Shown: piece by piece, positions 33,986 through 42,218 of the stretch | Numbering within the stretch: position 1 is the first letter of the stretch | Layout: each line of letters begins with the position of its first letter | DNA from: Candidatus Aalborgiella aggregata | Lineage (GTDB): Bacteria > Pseudomonadota > Gammaproteobacteria > Burkholderiales > Burkholderiaceae_C | NCBI GenBank assembly: GCA_016705065.1 | Contig: JADIYY010000001.1 | Coordinates: 992,001-1,056,000 of the forward strand | DNA: 64,000 nt | Reading direction: 5' to 3' | Made by a program: the position numbers and the translations under genes | The notes under the pieces: model-generated | Seen by the model: the letters and a program-made list of their open reading frames with translations, nothing else | Told to the model about the DNA's origin: nothing | Databases searched by the model: none

Positions 33986-34351
33986 TTAAGCAGCAAAATC
34001 TGTGTGTTGGGTTTTGCGAGATTCTTCGCGCTCAACCGTTTTCATCATCACAGAAGGTGCTGTATCTGCAGATTTGCGCAACACGGTCAAATGACGCAAC
34101 ACAGCGTCGTTGAACTTGAATGCGTGCTCTAACTCAGCCATCACGGCTTGGTCGGCTTCAATGTTGATGCACAAATAATGTGATTTGGACAATTTGTTGA
34201 TTTGGTAAACCATTTGACGACGGCCCCAATCTTCAACGCGGTGCACCTTACCGCCACCTGCGGTAACCATGCCTTTGTAGCGTTCCAGCATAGCTGGAAC
34301 TTGCTCACTCTGATCCGGATGGATCATTAAAACGATCTCGTAATGACGCAT
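33986..34351 (-). CDS. rpsF: 30S ribosomal protein S6
   Basis: 121 aa. MRHYEIVLMIHPDQSEQVP is the normal S6 start, and EDWGRRQMVYQINKLSKSHY and LEHAFKFNDAVLRHL are core S6 sequence. AAGGAG lies 7 nt upstream of the ATG at 34351. The frame is open much further (to 34789), but that extension runs into poly-G/poly-C sequence and is not real. First gene of the operon. Confidence 0.97.
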   Translation of the reverse strand: MRHYEIVLMIHPDQSEQVPAMLERYKGMVTAGGGKVHRVEDWGRRQMVYQINKLSKSHYLCINIEADQAVMAELEHAFKFNDAVLRHLTVLRKSADTAPSVMMKTVEREESRKTQHTDFAA

Positions 34352-34371
34352 AAACACTCCTTTAGGATAAA

Positions 34372-34438
34372 GCCACCCGCTGCGTCTACGCCAATTCAAG
34401 GTTGAGGATTCAACCAATCTAAAGCGTAGCGGTGTGGC
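34372..34438 (-). promoter_or_regulatory. rpsF leader hairpin, candidate S6:S18 autoregulatory site
   Basis: On the minus strand GCCACACCGCTACGC pairs back with GCGTA...AGCGGGTGGC, leaving an asymmetric bulge (GACGC), and an inner hairpin GGTTGA-ATCC-TCAACC tops it. The structure ends 20 nt before the rpsF ATG. Leaders of rpsF operons are known to carry an S6:S18-binding motif with a CCG in a bulged stem; this element is placed and shaped for that role, but the match has not been tested against a model. Confidence 0.45.
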
Positions 34439-34462
34439 AAGGTAATAAAAATAAAGCCTTTG

Positions 34463-34468
34463 ATTATA
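34463..34468 (-). promoter_or_regulatory. candidate -10 box of the rpsF operon promoter
   Basis: A perfect TATAAT on the minus strand lies about 112 nt before the rpsF ATG. The matching -35 region would fall at the edge of the corrupted G/C tract (from 34491), so it cannot be judged. Confidence 0.4.
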
Positions 34469-34490
34469 AGCTTTTTTTTTCATACAAGAA

Positions 34491-35149
34491 GGGGGGGGGG
34501 GGGCCCCCCCCCCCCCCCCCCAAAACCCCAACACGGGGGCCGCGCCCCCCGGGGGGGGGGGGGGGGGGGGGGGGGGTGCACCAATAACCGCGGCGGGTAT
34601 TTGGGGGGGGGGGCGGGCCCGCCCCCCCCCCGCGGGGGGCGGGGGGGGGGGAAATGGGGGCCGCCCCAGGAGGGGAAAAGTAGGGCGGTGGGGGGGGGGG
34701 GGGGGGGGGGGGAAAGTGTGGGGGGGTCCCCAAAAAACAACCAACACCCCCCCTGGAGACGGTTGGGGGGGGCCGGCCCGCCCCCCCAAAAAAAACCCCC
34801 CCCGGGGGGGAAATTTTGGGGGGGGAACCTACAGTGCCAAAAGAAAAACCCCGAAACCCCCCGGTTCCCCCCCCCCCCCCCCCCACTCCTAGGAAAACAA
34901 AGGTCCCACCCGTGGGTTTTGATTTGTTTGGGATTTCGGGGGCACATTGGGTTGGGGGGATTTTGGTGGGGGGAGGAGTGGGGTTTTTTGTTAGCCCCCA
35001 GGGGGGAGAAAAAAAAAAGTAAAAACCCCCCCCGCCCCCACAGACCCCACCACCCCCCCAAGCCCCCCCAACATAGTTCCATTTGGGGAAGTAATACACA
35101 CCACCCCGCCTAGCGGGGCCGGCTCGGCGGGGGGGGGGGGTGGGGGTTG
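34491..35149. other. poly-G/poly-C low-complexity tract, probably erroneous sequence
   Basis: About 660 bp in the 857-bp gap between rpsF and ppsA consists of G runs and C runs of 8-20 bases with scattered A/T-bearing words. Normal composition returns abruptly on both sides. All open frames here encode poly-Pro or poly-Gly and are discarded. No gene can be supported. It is most likely miscalled or unpolished sequence, so the true content and length of the gap are unknown. Confidence 0.75.
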
Positions 35150-35207
35150 TACCAAAAAAACATTTGGATTGGCGCCGAATAGTGCTTAGTTAGTGATGCG
35201 TTTACAG

Positions 35208-37610
35208 TTACTTGGCCAGCGCTTGCCAGGTCTCCATGACGGTATCGGGGTTGAGCGATATGGATTCGATGCCGATATCGACCAGCCACTGGGCAAAATC
35301 GAGATGGTCACTGGGGCCTTGGCCGCAGATGCCGACGTATTTGCCTTGGCGTTTGCAGGCGCCAATTGCCATTTCCAGCATGGCTTTGACAGCCGGGTCG
35401 CGTTCGTCAAAGTCAGCTGCCAAGAGCTCTAAGCCTGAATCACGGTCCAAACCCAAGGTGAGCTGGGTCAAGTCGTTGGAGCCGATAGAGAAGCCGTCAA
35501 AGTACTCCAAAAACTCGTCAGCCAAGATAGCGTTGCTGGGCACTTCGCACATCATGATGATTTTGAGACCATCTTTGCCGCCTGCTGATTCACGTACCAA
35601 ACCATGCTTGGCCAACAATTCGGTAACCTGTTTGGCTTGCCCCAGTGTGCGCACAAAGGGCACCATGACTTGCACGTTGGTGAGACCCATGTCATTGCGG
35701 ACACGTTTCAAAGCTTGGCATTCCATCGCAAAGGCTTCGCCAAAATCGGCACTGATATAGCGCGACGCGCCACGGAAACCCAACATCGGATTTTCTTCTT
35801 CAGGCTCGTAGCGGCTACCGCCAATGAGTTTGCGGTATTCGTTGGATTTGAAATCGCTCAAACGCACAATCACCGGCTTGGGCCAGAACGCAGCCGCAAT
35901 GGTGGCCACGCCTTCAGCCACTTTGTCCACATAGAAAGCACGCGGTGAGGCATGACCACGCGCCACCGATTCAACCGCCTTTTTCAAATCGGCATCAATG
36001 CTGGGGTAATCCAAAATCGCTTTGGGGTGCACACCAATGTTGTTGTTAATGATGAATTCCAAACGCGCCAAACCCACGCCCGCATTGGGCAACTGGCAAA
36101 AATCAAATGCCAATTGTGGGTTGCCCACATTCATCATGATTTTGGTTTTGATGGCTGGCATCTCGCCACGCAGCACTTCGGTCACTTCGGTTTCCAGCAA
36201 GCCATCATAAATAAAACCGGTGTCGCCTTCGGCACAGCTCACAGTCACCAAATTGCCATCTTTTAATGATTCGGTGGCATCGCCACAACCCACCACAGCG
36301 GCAATGCCCAACTCACGCGCAATGATGGCGGCATGGCAGGTGCGACCGCCACGGTTGGTCACAATCGCGCTGGCACGTTTCATCACGGGTTCCCAATTCG
36401 GGTCAGTCATGTCGGTGACCAAAATATCGCCGGCTTGCACTTGGTCCATTTCGTCAATGCTGCGCACCAAACGTACGCGACCCGTGCCAATTTTTTGCCC
36501 AATGGCTCGGCCGTGTGATAGCACAGTGCCTTTGCCTTTGAGCTTGTAGCGCATCTCAGCTTTGCCAACGCCTTGGCTTTTCACGGTTTCAGGGCGCGCT
36601 TGCAAGATGTACAACTGGCCATCCAAACCGTCTTTACCCCATTCAATGTCCATCGGGCGACCGTAATGCGCTTCAATCAACATGGCGTATTTGGCCAATT
36701 GCTCCACTTCAGCCTCAGTCAGCGAGTAGCGGTTGCGCAGCTCCATCGGTACATCGGTGGTTTTGACCAATTTGCCGCTGGCGGCTTTTTCGTCGCTGCT
36801 AGCAAATTCCATTTGAATTTGCTTGGAACCTAAATGGCGGCGAATCACGGCGCGTTTGCCAGCGGCCAACATGGGTTTGTGCACAAAAAACTCGTCTGGA
36901 TTCACTGCGCCCTGCACCACTGTTTCGCCCAAGCCATAGCTGGAAGTGATGAACACCACTTGGTCAAAACCTGATTCGGTGTCCATGGTGAACATCACAC
37001 CTGCCGCGCCTTTGTCTGAGCGCACCATGCGCTGAATACCAGCACTCAAAGCCACGTCGGCATGGGCAAAGCCTTTGTGCACACGGTAGGAAATGGCGCG
37101 GTCGTTATACAGTGAGGCAAACACTTCTTTGATTTTGTGCAGCACGGTTTCGATGCCCACCACATTCAAAAAGCTTTCTTGCTGACCTGCAAACGACGCA
37201 TCAGGCAAATCCTCAGCCGTGGCCGATGAACGCACGGCAAAAGATGCTTCAGCAACGCCACCTTGCAAGGTGTTAAACGCATCACGAATGGCTGCCTCTA
37301 ACTCTTTTGAAAACGGTTGTGCTTCCACCATGGCACGAATTTTGGCGCCTGTATCGGCCAAAGCGCGCACGTCGTCGGCGTTGAGCGCGTCCAAGAGCGC
37401 ATTGATTTTGGCATCCAAGCCATCAATTTTTAAAAATTCGCGAAAGGCATGCGCCGTGGTGGCAAAGCCGGTGGGGACGCGCACGCCGCCAGGCAGGTGT
37501 GAAATCATCTCGCCCAAGCTGGCGTTTTTACCGCCAACTGACTCGACATCAGAATTTCTCAGGTTCTCAAACGGAACGACCAGTGCGGTCGGGCTAAAGA
37601 GTGTAGACAT
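35208..37610 (-). CDS. ppsA: phosphoenolpyruvate synthase
   Basis: An 800-aa PEP synthase making PEP from pyruvate and ATP in gluconeogenesis. The N-terminal ATP-binding domain starts SVGGKNASLGEMISHL and includes FAVRSSATAEDLPDASFAGQ. The phospho-His site is GGRTCHAAIIARELG, and the C-terminal PEP/pyruvate domain has GSNDLTQLTLGLDRDSG and GICGQGPSDH. The ATG at 37610 follows a GGAG; the frame is open to 37682 without support. It is divergent from ppsR, which encodes its regulatory kinase/phosphorylase. Confidence 0.96.
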   Translation of the reverse strand: MSTLFSPTALVVPFENLRNSDVESVGGKNASLGEMISHLPGGVRVPTGFATTAHAFREFLKIDGLDAKINALLDALNADDVRALADTGAKIRAMVEAQPFSKELEAAIRDAFNTLQGGVAEASFAVRSSATAEDLPDASFAGQQESFLNVVGIETVLHKIKEVFASLYNDRAISYRVHKGFAHADVALSAGIQRMVRSDKGAAGVMFTMDTESGFDQVVFITSSYGLGETVVQGAVNPDEFFVHKPMLAAGKRAVIRRHLGSKQIQMEFASSDEKAASGKLVKTTDVPMELRNRYSLTEAEVEQLAKYAMLIEAHYGRPMDIEWGKDGLDGQLYILQARPETVKSQGVGKAEMRYKLKGKGTVLSHGRAIGQKIGTGRVRLVRSIDEMDQVQAGDILVTDMTDPNWEPVMKRASAIVTNRGGRTCHAAIIARELGIAAVVGCGDATESLKDGNLVTVSCAEGDTGFIYDGLLETEVTEVLRGEMPAIKTKIMMNVGNPQLAFDFCQLPNAGVGLARLEFIINNNIGVHPKAILDYPSIDADLKKAVESVARGHASPRAFYVDKVAEGVATIAAAFWPKPVIVRLSDFKSNEYRKLIGGSRYEPEEENPMLGFRGASRYISADFGEAFAMECQALKRVRNDMGLTNVQVMVPFVRTLGQAKQVTELLAKHGLVRESAGGKDGLKIIMMCEVPSNAILADEFLEYFDGFSIGSNDLTQLTLGLDRDSGLELLAADFDERDPAVKAMLEMAIGACKRQGKYVGICGQGPSDHLDFAQWLVDIGIESISLNPDTVMETWQALAK

Positions 37611-37886
37611 AGGGAGGCTCCAGAGTTTAAAAACTTGAACGGCCACGTTGACGCTACAGGAGCAACGGGCGAAATCTTGCAAGCCGCATCAAACGCGTGC
37701 TTGAGTTGTTTTGTAATGTGCAACGGGTTCATCAAAACAGCTTGCAAAAAAATGTGGAAAATTGAGATAGATTCTAAAAAATTTAGACAGCGGCTGCCAT
37801 TGTAGGCTCGACTTTGTGTCTTAATCGCAGTTTATTGTGTTCCAGCCATAGAAATTATTTCAAACCATCTGTATTTTTCTAAATCA

Positions 37887-38142
37887 GGCGGGGCCGGGGG
37901 CCCCCGCCCCCGCCCCCCCCGCGCGGGGGGCCCGCCCCGGCGGGGGGGCCGGGCCCCCCGGGGGGGGGGGCCCCCCCGGGGGGGCCGCCCCGGGCCCCCC
38001 CCCCCCCCCCGCCCGCCCCGCGCCCGGGCGGGCGGGCCCCCCCCGGGGGCCCCCCCCGGCGCCCCGGCCGGGGGGGGGCGGCGGAGGAGGGCGGCCCGCG
38101 GGGGCCCCCCCCCCGGGGCCCCCGGCGCGGGGGGGGGGGGGG
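37887..38142. other. second poly-G/poly-C tract, probably erroneous sequence
   Basis: This tract is almost purely G and C in homopolymer runs, between AT-rich DNA upstream of ppsA and the ppsR ATG (6 bp away). The ppsR promoter and ribosome binding site are therefore not readable. The remaining gap (37611-37886) is normal AT-rich sequence with no gene. Confidence 0.75.
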
Positions 38143-38147
38143 TTCAC

Positions 38148-38969
38148 ATGTCCAACCGCACCGTATTCTTCATTTCTGACGGCACCGGCATCACTGCCGA
38201 AACATTTGGTAACGCCATTTTGGCGCAATTTGAAATGCAAGCGCGCCATGTACGCTTGCCCTTTATCGACACCGTGGACAAGGCACACCAAGCCGTGCGT
38301 CAAATAAACCACACAGCAGAAATTGAAGGTAAAAAGCCTATTGTTTTCTCTACCTTAGTGAATATGGACGTGGTCAAAGTGGTGGAAGACAATTGCCACG
38401 GCTTACTGTTGGACATGTTTGCCACCTTTGTGAACCCCTTGGAAGAAGAGTTGGGCATCAAATCCAACCACCGCGTAGGCCGTTTCAGCGACGCCAGCAA
38501 AAGCAAAGCCTACAACGACCGCATTGAAGCCATCAACTTCAGCTTGGCACACGACGATGGCCAGTTGAACCGCGATTTAGAGCAATCGGACGTGATTTTG
38601 ATTGGCGTGAGCCGCAGTGGCAAAACACCCACCTCGCTGTACTTGGCGATGCAGTATGGGCTCAAAGCGTCCAACTACCCGCTCATCCCCGAAGACTTTG
38701 ACCGCATGCAACTGCCGCCTGCTTTGGTGCCACACAAAAAGAAAGTGTTTGGCCTGTCGATTCAAGCAGAGCGCTTGAGCGAAATCCGCAACGAACGCCG
38801 CCCCAATTCGCGTTACGCCAGCTTAGAAAACTGCCGCGCCGAAGTGCACGCCGCCGAAAGCATGATGCGCAGGAGCGGCATCCGCTGGCTGTCCACCACC
38901 ACCAAATCCATCGAAGAAATAGCGACCACGATTTTGCAAGAGATCAAGCCCGGGCATTTGACCTACTAG
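38148..38969 (+). CDS. ppsR: PEP synthase regulatory kinase/phosphorylase
   Basis: A 273-aa DUF299 protein. It inactivates PEP synthase by ADP-dependent threonine phosphorylation and reactivates it by phosphate-dependent dephosphorylation (known for E. coli PpsR). MSNRTVFFISDGTGITAETF is the family start, GVSRSGKTPTSLYLA the P-loop, and KVFGLSIQAERLSEIRNERR the C-terminal signature. Transcribed away from ppsA. Confidence 0.95.
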   Translation: MSNRTVFFISDGTGITAETFGNAILAQFEMQARHVRLPFIDTVDKAHQAVRQINHTAEIEGKKPIVFSTLVNMDVVKVVEDNCHGLLLDMFATFVNPLEEELGIKSNHRVGRFSDASKSKAYNDRIEAINFSLAHDDGQLNRDLEQSDVILIGVSRSGKTPTSLYLAMQYGLKASNYPLIPEDFDRMQLPPALVPHKKKVFGLSIQAERLSEIRNERRPNSRYASLENCRAEVHAAESMMRRSGIRWLSTTTKSIEEIATTILQEIKPGHLTY

Positions 38970-38989
38970 GCTCATATCAAGCAAAAATT

Positions 38990-39050
38990 TATAAGAAATT
39001 GGCTTGTAGACGGCGTATTAGTTGCCTAGTGTGCTATTAAATATATAGCA
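38990..39050 (-). repeat. dispersed palindromic repeat, intergenic copy
   Basis: TATAAGAAATTGGCTTGTAG, ACGGCGTATTAGTTGCCTAG, then TGTGCTATTAAATATATAGC. A full-length reverse copy downstream of ppsR. Confidence 0.85.
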
Positions 39051-39086
39051 TTATGACATCCAACGCACCTGCAGAACTGCCGATCA

Positions 39087-39983
39087 TCAGTGTGGCAAGT
39101 TCTTTGAAATATCTTGCAACTCACGCATCACCGTGCGGCAGGCCAAAGTGAGCTCACCATGCCGCGACATTGACAGTGCCACATGGCGTGTGATGCTGGG
39201 ATCGGCCAGTGGCACAGCCTGCAGGCTGTCATTTTTCACGGCCGCATCGATGGCATAGGGTCCTAGCAATGCGTAAACACCGCCGGTAGAAACAATGCGT
39301 GTTTGCAATGCCAAAGAATCGGCCTCTAAAATCACATTCAATTTAATCCCGCAATCTACGCTGATTTGATCAAGTCGGTCACGCCAGCTGCTAGGTCGGC
39401 AGAACAAGACCAAGGGTTTTCCATCCAGCTCTGAAAATGGCACCACATCGCGCTGCAGGAATGCATCGCCTTTAGCACCGATCACATACGTACTGGTTTG
39501 GTTCAAATAAATATCACCGTTTTTGGGTGTGGCTTGATGTCTGTAGAGAACAGCAAAATCCAAACTACCATCCTCCAACCAAGTCTCCAACTGCGCGCCT
39601 TGACCTTCACGCACACTCAGTTGCACCAGCGGGTAGTCTTTCCGCATTTTTTCGTACAGTTGCGTCACCAATGGGTGCGCCGCAGAAGGCATGACCCCAA
39701 TTCGCACCCTGCCCATGGGTTTGCCGGCGACTTCGAGAATTTCATTTTGTAGTTGTTCTGTGCTGTTAAGCCAACTGCGCACTTTGGGCGCAATGCGTTG
39801 ACCAAACTCTGTCAAAGCTACACCGCGACCGTTGCGATGCAAGAGACGTCCGCCACAAACTTGCTCCAAATCACTGATGCGTCGGCTGATTTGCGGCTGA
39901 CTGGTGTCATGAGCCAACGCCACTTTGCTCAAGCTGCCCAAATCTGCAGCCTCGATAAAAAGGCGCCAAGAAGATTGGTCCAT
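39087..39983 (-). CDS. LysR-family transcriptional regulator
   Basis: 298 aa. The N-terminal winged helix has FIEAADLGSLSKVALAHDTS and QPQISRRISDLEQVCGGRLL; the C-terminal two-lobed effector domain has GRVRIGVMPSAAHPLVTQLY. It is divergent from the DapA-like gene and probably controls it and the following Bug receptor. A good T-N11-A site lies between them. AAGGAA precedes the ATG. Confidence 0.92.
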   Translation of the reverse strand: MDQSSWRLFIEAADLGSLSKVALAHDTSQPQISRRISDLEQVCGGRLLHRNGRGVALTEFGQRIAPKVRSWLNSTEQLQNEILEVAGKPMGRVRIGVMPSAAHPLVTQLYEKMRKDYPLVQLSVREGQGAQLETWLEDGSLDFAVLYRHQATPKNGDIYLNQTSTYVIGAKGDAFLQRDVVPFSELDGKPLVLFCRPSSWRDRLDQISVDCGIKLNVILEADSLALQTRIVSTGGVYALLGPYAIDAAVKNDSLQAVPLADPSITRHVALSMSRHGELTLACRTVMRELQDISKNLPH

Positions 39984-39998
39984 GATTGCATTCCTTCT

Positions 39999-40019
39999 GA
40001 TATGTGAAATTTGTATATC
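39999..40019. promoter_or_regulatory. LysR-type operator (T-N11-A)
   Basis: GATAT-N11-ATATC, perfect 5-bp arms with the canonical LysR spacing, lies 15 bp upstream of the LysR start and 110 bp before the DapA-like gene. Confidence 0.6.
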
Positions 40020-40128
40020 TGAAATATGAGAACTATCAGTTCCATTATAGATAAATGCTTCCTACACTCCCCTCATGCATGCACCAGCATGTCTATTTAC
40101 CCTAAACCAAAGATGAAAAGGATTTGAT

Positions 40129-41055
40129 ATGCAAGCACTTGATTTACGTGGACTCGTTCCAGCACCGATTACCCCTTTCACCCGCGATGGCGCGGTTGAT
40201 TACCCTGCCATCAAACGCCTGGGCGCTTGGTTAGGCAGCATTGAAGGCGTCAAAGGTTTGACTGTTTTGGGTCATGCCGGTGAAGGCACTTTTTTGGAAC
40301 GCGATGAGCAGTTCAAAGTGATTGAAGCATTTCGCAATTCAACCGACGGTCGCATTCCTATCATCGCCGGCATCACGCTGGAAGGCACAAAGGTTGCTGC
40401 TGCCGAAGCCAAACGCGCAGTAGATGCAGGTGCCACAGCAGGCTTGGTTTACCCATCGCATGGCTGGTTGCGCTTTGGTTACCAAAAAGGTGCGCCACAA
40501 GACAAATACCGCGCCATCTATGAACACAGTGGTTTGCCATTGATATTGTTCCAATACCCTGACATCACCAAATGCACCTATGATTTGGAAACCCAATTGG
40601 ACATTGCGGCATTGCCTGGCGTGTTTGCCATGAAAAATGGTGTGCGCAACATGAAGCGCTGGGACCGTGAGATTCCAGTCATTCGCAAAGAACGTCCACA
40701 CTTGCAAATTTTGACCTGCCACGACGAATACCTGAGCCACACCATGTTCGACGTAGATGGTGCTTTGGTAGGCTATGGTTGCATTGCACCGGAGCCGTTG
40801 ATTGAAATGATTGCAGCGGGCAAAGCCAAAGATTACGCCAAAGTGCGTGCCATTCATGACAGGTTATTGCCAGTCACCGCCAATGTCTACCACCGTGGTT
40901 CGCACATGGAAGGCTCAGTGGCACTCAAGTGGGCTTTGGTGGCACGTGGCATTTTGGAACATGCTGAAGTGCGTAGCCCCTTGTTGCCTTTGGCTGCAGG
41001 TGCTGACAAAGAAATCTTCGCTGCCATGCAAGCCGCTGGCCTGGGTAAAGTTTAA
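40129..41055 (+). CDS. dihydrodipicolinate synthase/N-acetylneuraminate lyase family aldolase
   Basis: A 308-aa class I aldolase of the DapA superfamily. GLVPAPITPFTRDGAVDY opens the barrel, LTVLGHAGEGTFLERDE replaces the usual GTTGE loop, and GVFAMKNGVRN carries the Schiff-base lysine, with the Tyr in the preceding strand (FQYPDITK). Not biosynthetic DapA: it sits with a LysR regulator and a Bug receptor, suggesting breakdown of a sugar acid or keto acid. AAGGA lies upstream. The substrate is unknown. Confidence 0.85.
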   Translation: MQALDLRGLVPAPITPFTRDGAVDYPAIKRLGAWLGSIEGVKGLTVLGHAGEGTFLERDEQFKVIEAFRNSTDGRIPIIAGITLEGTKVAAAEAKRAVDAGATAGLVYPSHGWLRFGYQKGAPQDKYRAIYEHSGLPLILFQYPDITKCTYDLETQLDIAALPGVFAMKNGVRNMKRWDREIPVIRKERPHLQILTCHDEYLSHTMFDVDGALVGYGCIAPEPLIEMIAAGKAKDYAKVRAIHDRLLPVTANVYHRGSHMEGSVALKWALVARGILEHAEVRSPLLPLAAGADKEIFAAMQAAGLGKV

Positions 41056-41084
41056 TCATCACAATACAACTGGGAGCAATTGCC

Positions 41085-42077
41085 ATGCGCATCAATCATC
41101 AACGCTTTCTCAAAGATTTTCTAGTCGCCTTCGCTTCAATCACACTTGCAGCCACTTGGTCGGGACAGGCTCTGGCGCAAGCCAATAGCCAAGGCCCTAT
41201 CAAACTGGTCGTTCCTTTCGCGCCAGGCGGTGGTGTTGACATCGCGGCACGCTTGATTGGCAAGCAATTGTCAACCAACTTGGGCACAACCGTGATTGTT
41301 GAAAACCGCGCTGGTGCCAGTGGCACTGTGGGTGGCAAAGCTGTGCAAACCGCGGCTGCCGACGGTCAAACATTGCTGTTCACTGCCTCTACCCATGTCC
41401 TTGCAAAAGAAGTTCTTAAGTCAGCGCCTTACGATCCGGTGGCGGATTTTCAAGCGATTGCACGGGTGGCAGAAGCGCCATTGATGATGGTGATTTCTCC
41501 CAGTCTGCCACAAAAAAATGTGAAAGAAGTGTTGGATGCAGCCAAGCAAAATCCAGACAAATGGACCGCAGCTTTGCCAGCCTTAGGAGCCGCCAGCCAT
41601 GTGGGCACCTTGATGTTCGCCAAGCAAGGCAACGTCAAGTTAACCACCGTCGCCTACAAAGGCACAGCACCAGCGCTCACAGACGTAGCAGGTGGTCATT
41701 CACAAATTTTGGTTGACTCCATCATCTCTATCAACCCCATGGCCAAAGAAGGTCGTGTGCGCCCCATCGCAGTCACATCTGCCAAGCGCATGGGAATGGC
41801 ACCTGACGTTCCTACTGCTGTCGAAAGTGGTTTCCCAGACATGGTGTATTACTCTTGGTACGGTGTGTGGGCACCCAAAGGGATAGCTGCGGACAAAGCC
41901 AAGTTTTTGAATGAGGCGTTCAATACAGCTGTTAAAGACTTGGCCAAAGCCGGCACTTTGACACCGCTGGGCATACTGCCTGTAACCGAAGATATTGCAC
42001 AGTTTCAGCAGTTCATCAACAACGATGTGAAACGCAGCGCAGAGCTGTTGCGTGGGTCTGGTTACAAAGCTGAATAA
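41085..42077 (+). CDS. Bug-family tripartite tricarboxylate transporter receptor
   Basis: A 330-aa periplasmic binding protein of the Bug (TctC) family. Signal peptide (ITLAATWSGQALAQA), then IKLVVPFAPGGGVDIAARL and VIVENRAGASGTVGGKAVQ, the two Bug signatures. GGGAG lies before the ATG. It is an orphan: no TctA/TctB membrane genes are in the window. The ligand is probably the substrate of the adjacent aldolase. Confidence 0.92.
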   Translation: MRINHQRFLKDFLVAFASITLAATWSGQALAQANSQGPIKLVVPFAPGGGVDIAARLIGKQLSTNLGTTVIVENRAGASGTVGGKAVQTAAADGQTLLFTASTHVLAKEVLKSAPYDPVADFQAIARVAEAPLMMVISPSLPQKNVKEVLDAAKQNPDKWTAALPALGAASHVGTLMFAKQGNVKLTTVAYKGTAPALTDVAGGHSQILVDSIISINPMAKEGRVRPIAVTSAKRMGMAPDVPTAVESGFPDMVYYSWYGVWAPKGIAADKAKFLNEAFNTAVKDLAKAGTLTPLGILPVTEDIAQFQQFINNDVKRSAELLRGSGYKAE

Positions 42078-42091
42078 TCCAAATTGACAAA

Positions 42092-42122
42092 ACGTCAAGC
42101 CGGTTCGCCACTGGTTTGACGT
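42092..42122 (+). terminator. hairpin after the Bug receptor gene
   Basis: ACGTCAAGCC-N11-GGTTTGACGT, 10-bp arms with one G-U pair. There is no strong T run, so it is a weak terminator candidate or mRNA-protecting stem. Confidence 0.5.
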
Positions 42123-42140
42123 ACTTTGCTTCTTGCAAAA

Positions 42141-42203
42141 TTTATAAGTATTTAGCCTGTAGACGGCGTATTGATTGCCTAATATGCTATTAAATATATA
42201 GCA
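42141..42203 (-). repeat. dispersed palindromic repeat, intergenic copy
   Basis: TTTATAAGTATTTAGCCTGT, AGACGGCGTATTGATTGCCT, then AATATGCTATTAAATATATA and GCA. A full-length reverse copy between convergent genes. Confidence 0.85.
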
Positions 42204-42218
42204 AATTAGACAAGACGG

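Noticed and set aside
34352..34789. N-terminal extension of rpsF
   Set aside because: S6 begins at MRHYEIV with a good AAGGAG; the extension is made of the G/C tract.
34464..35113. Long open frames of 200 or more residues on both strands in the first G/C tract
   Set aside because: They encode runs of Pro or Gly only because the DNA is poly-C or poly-G; no family, start signal or codon structure is present.
37884..38312. 142-residue minus-strand frame across the second G/C tract and the ppsR start
   Set aside because: It is antisense to ppsR in its normal part and low complexity in the rest.
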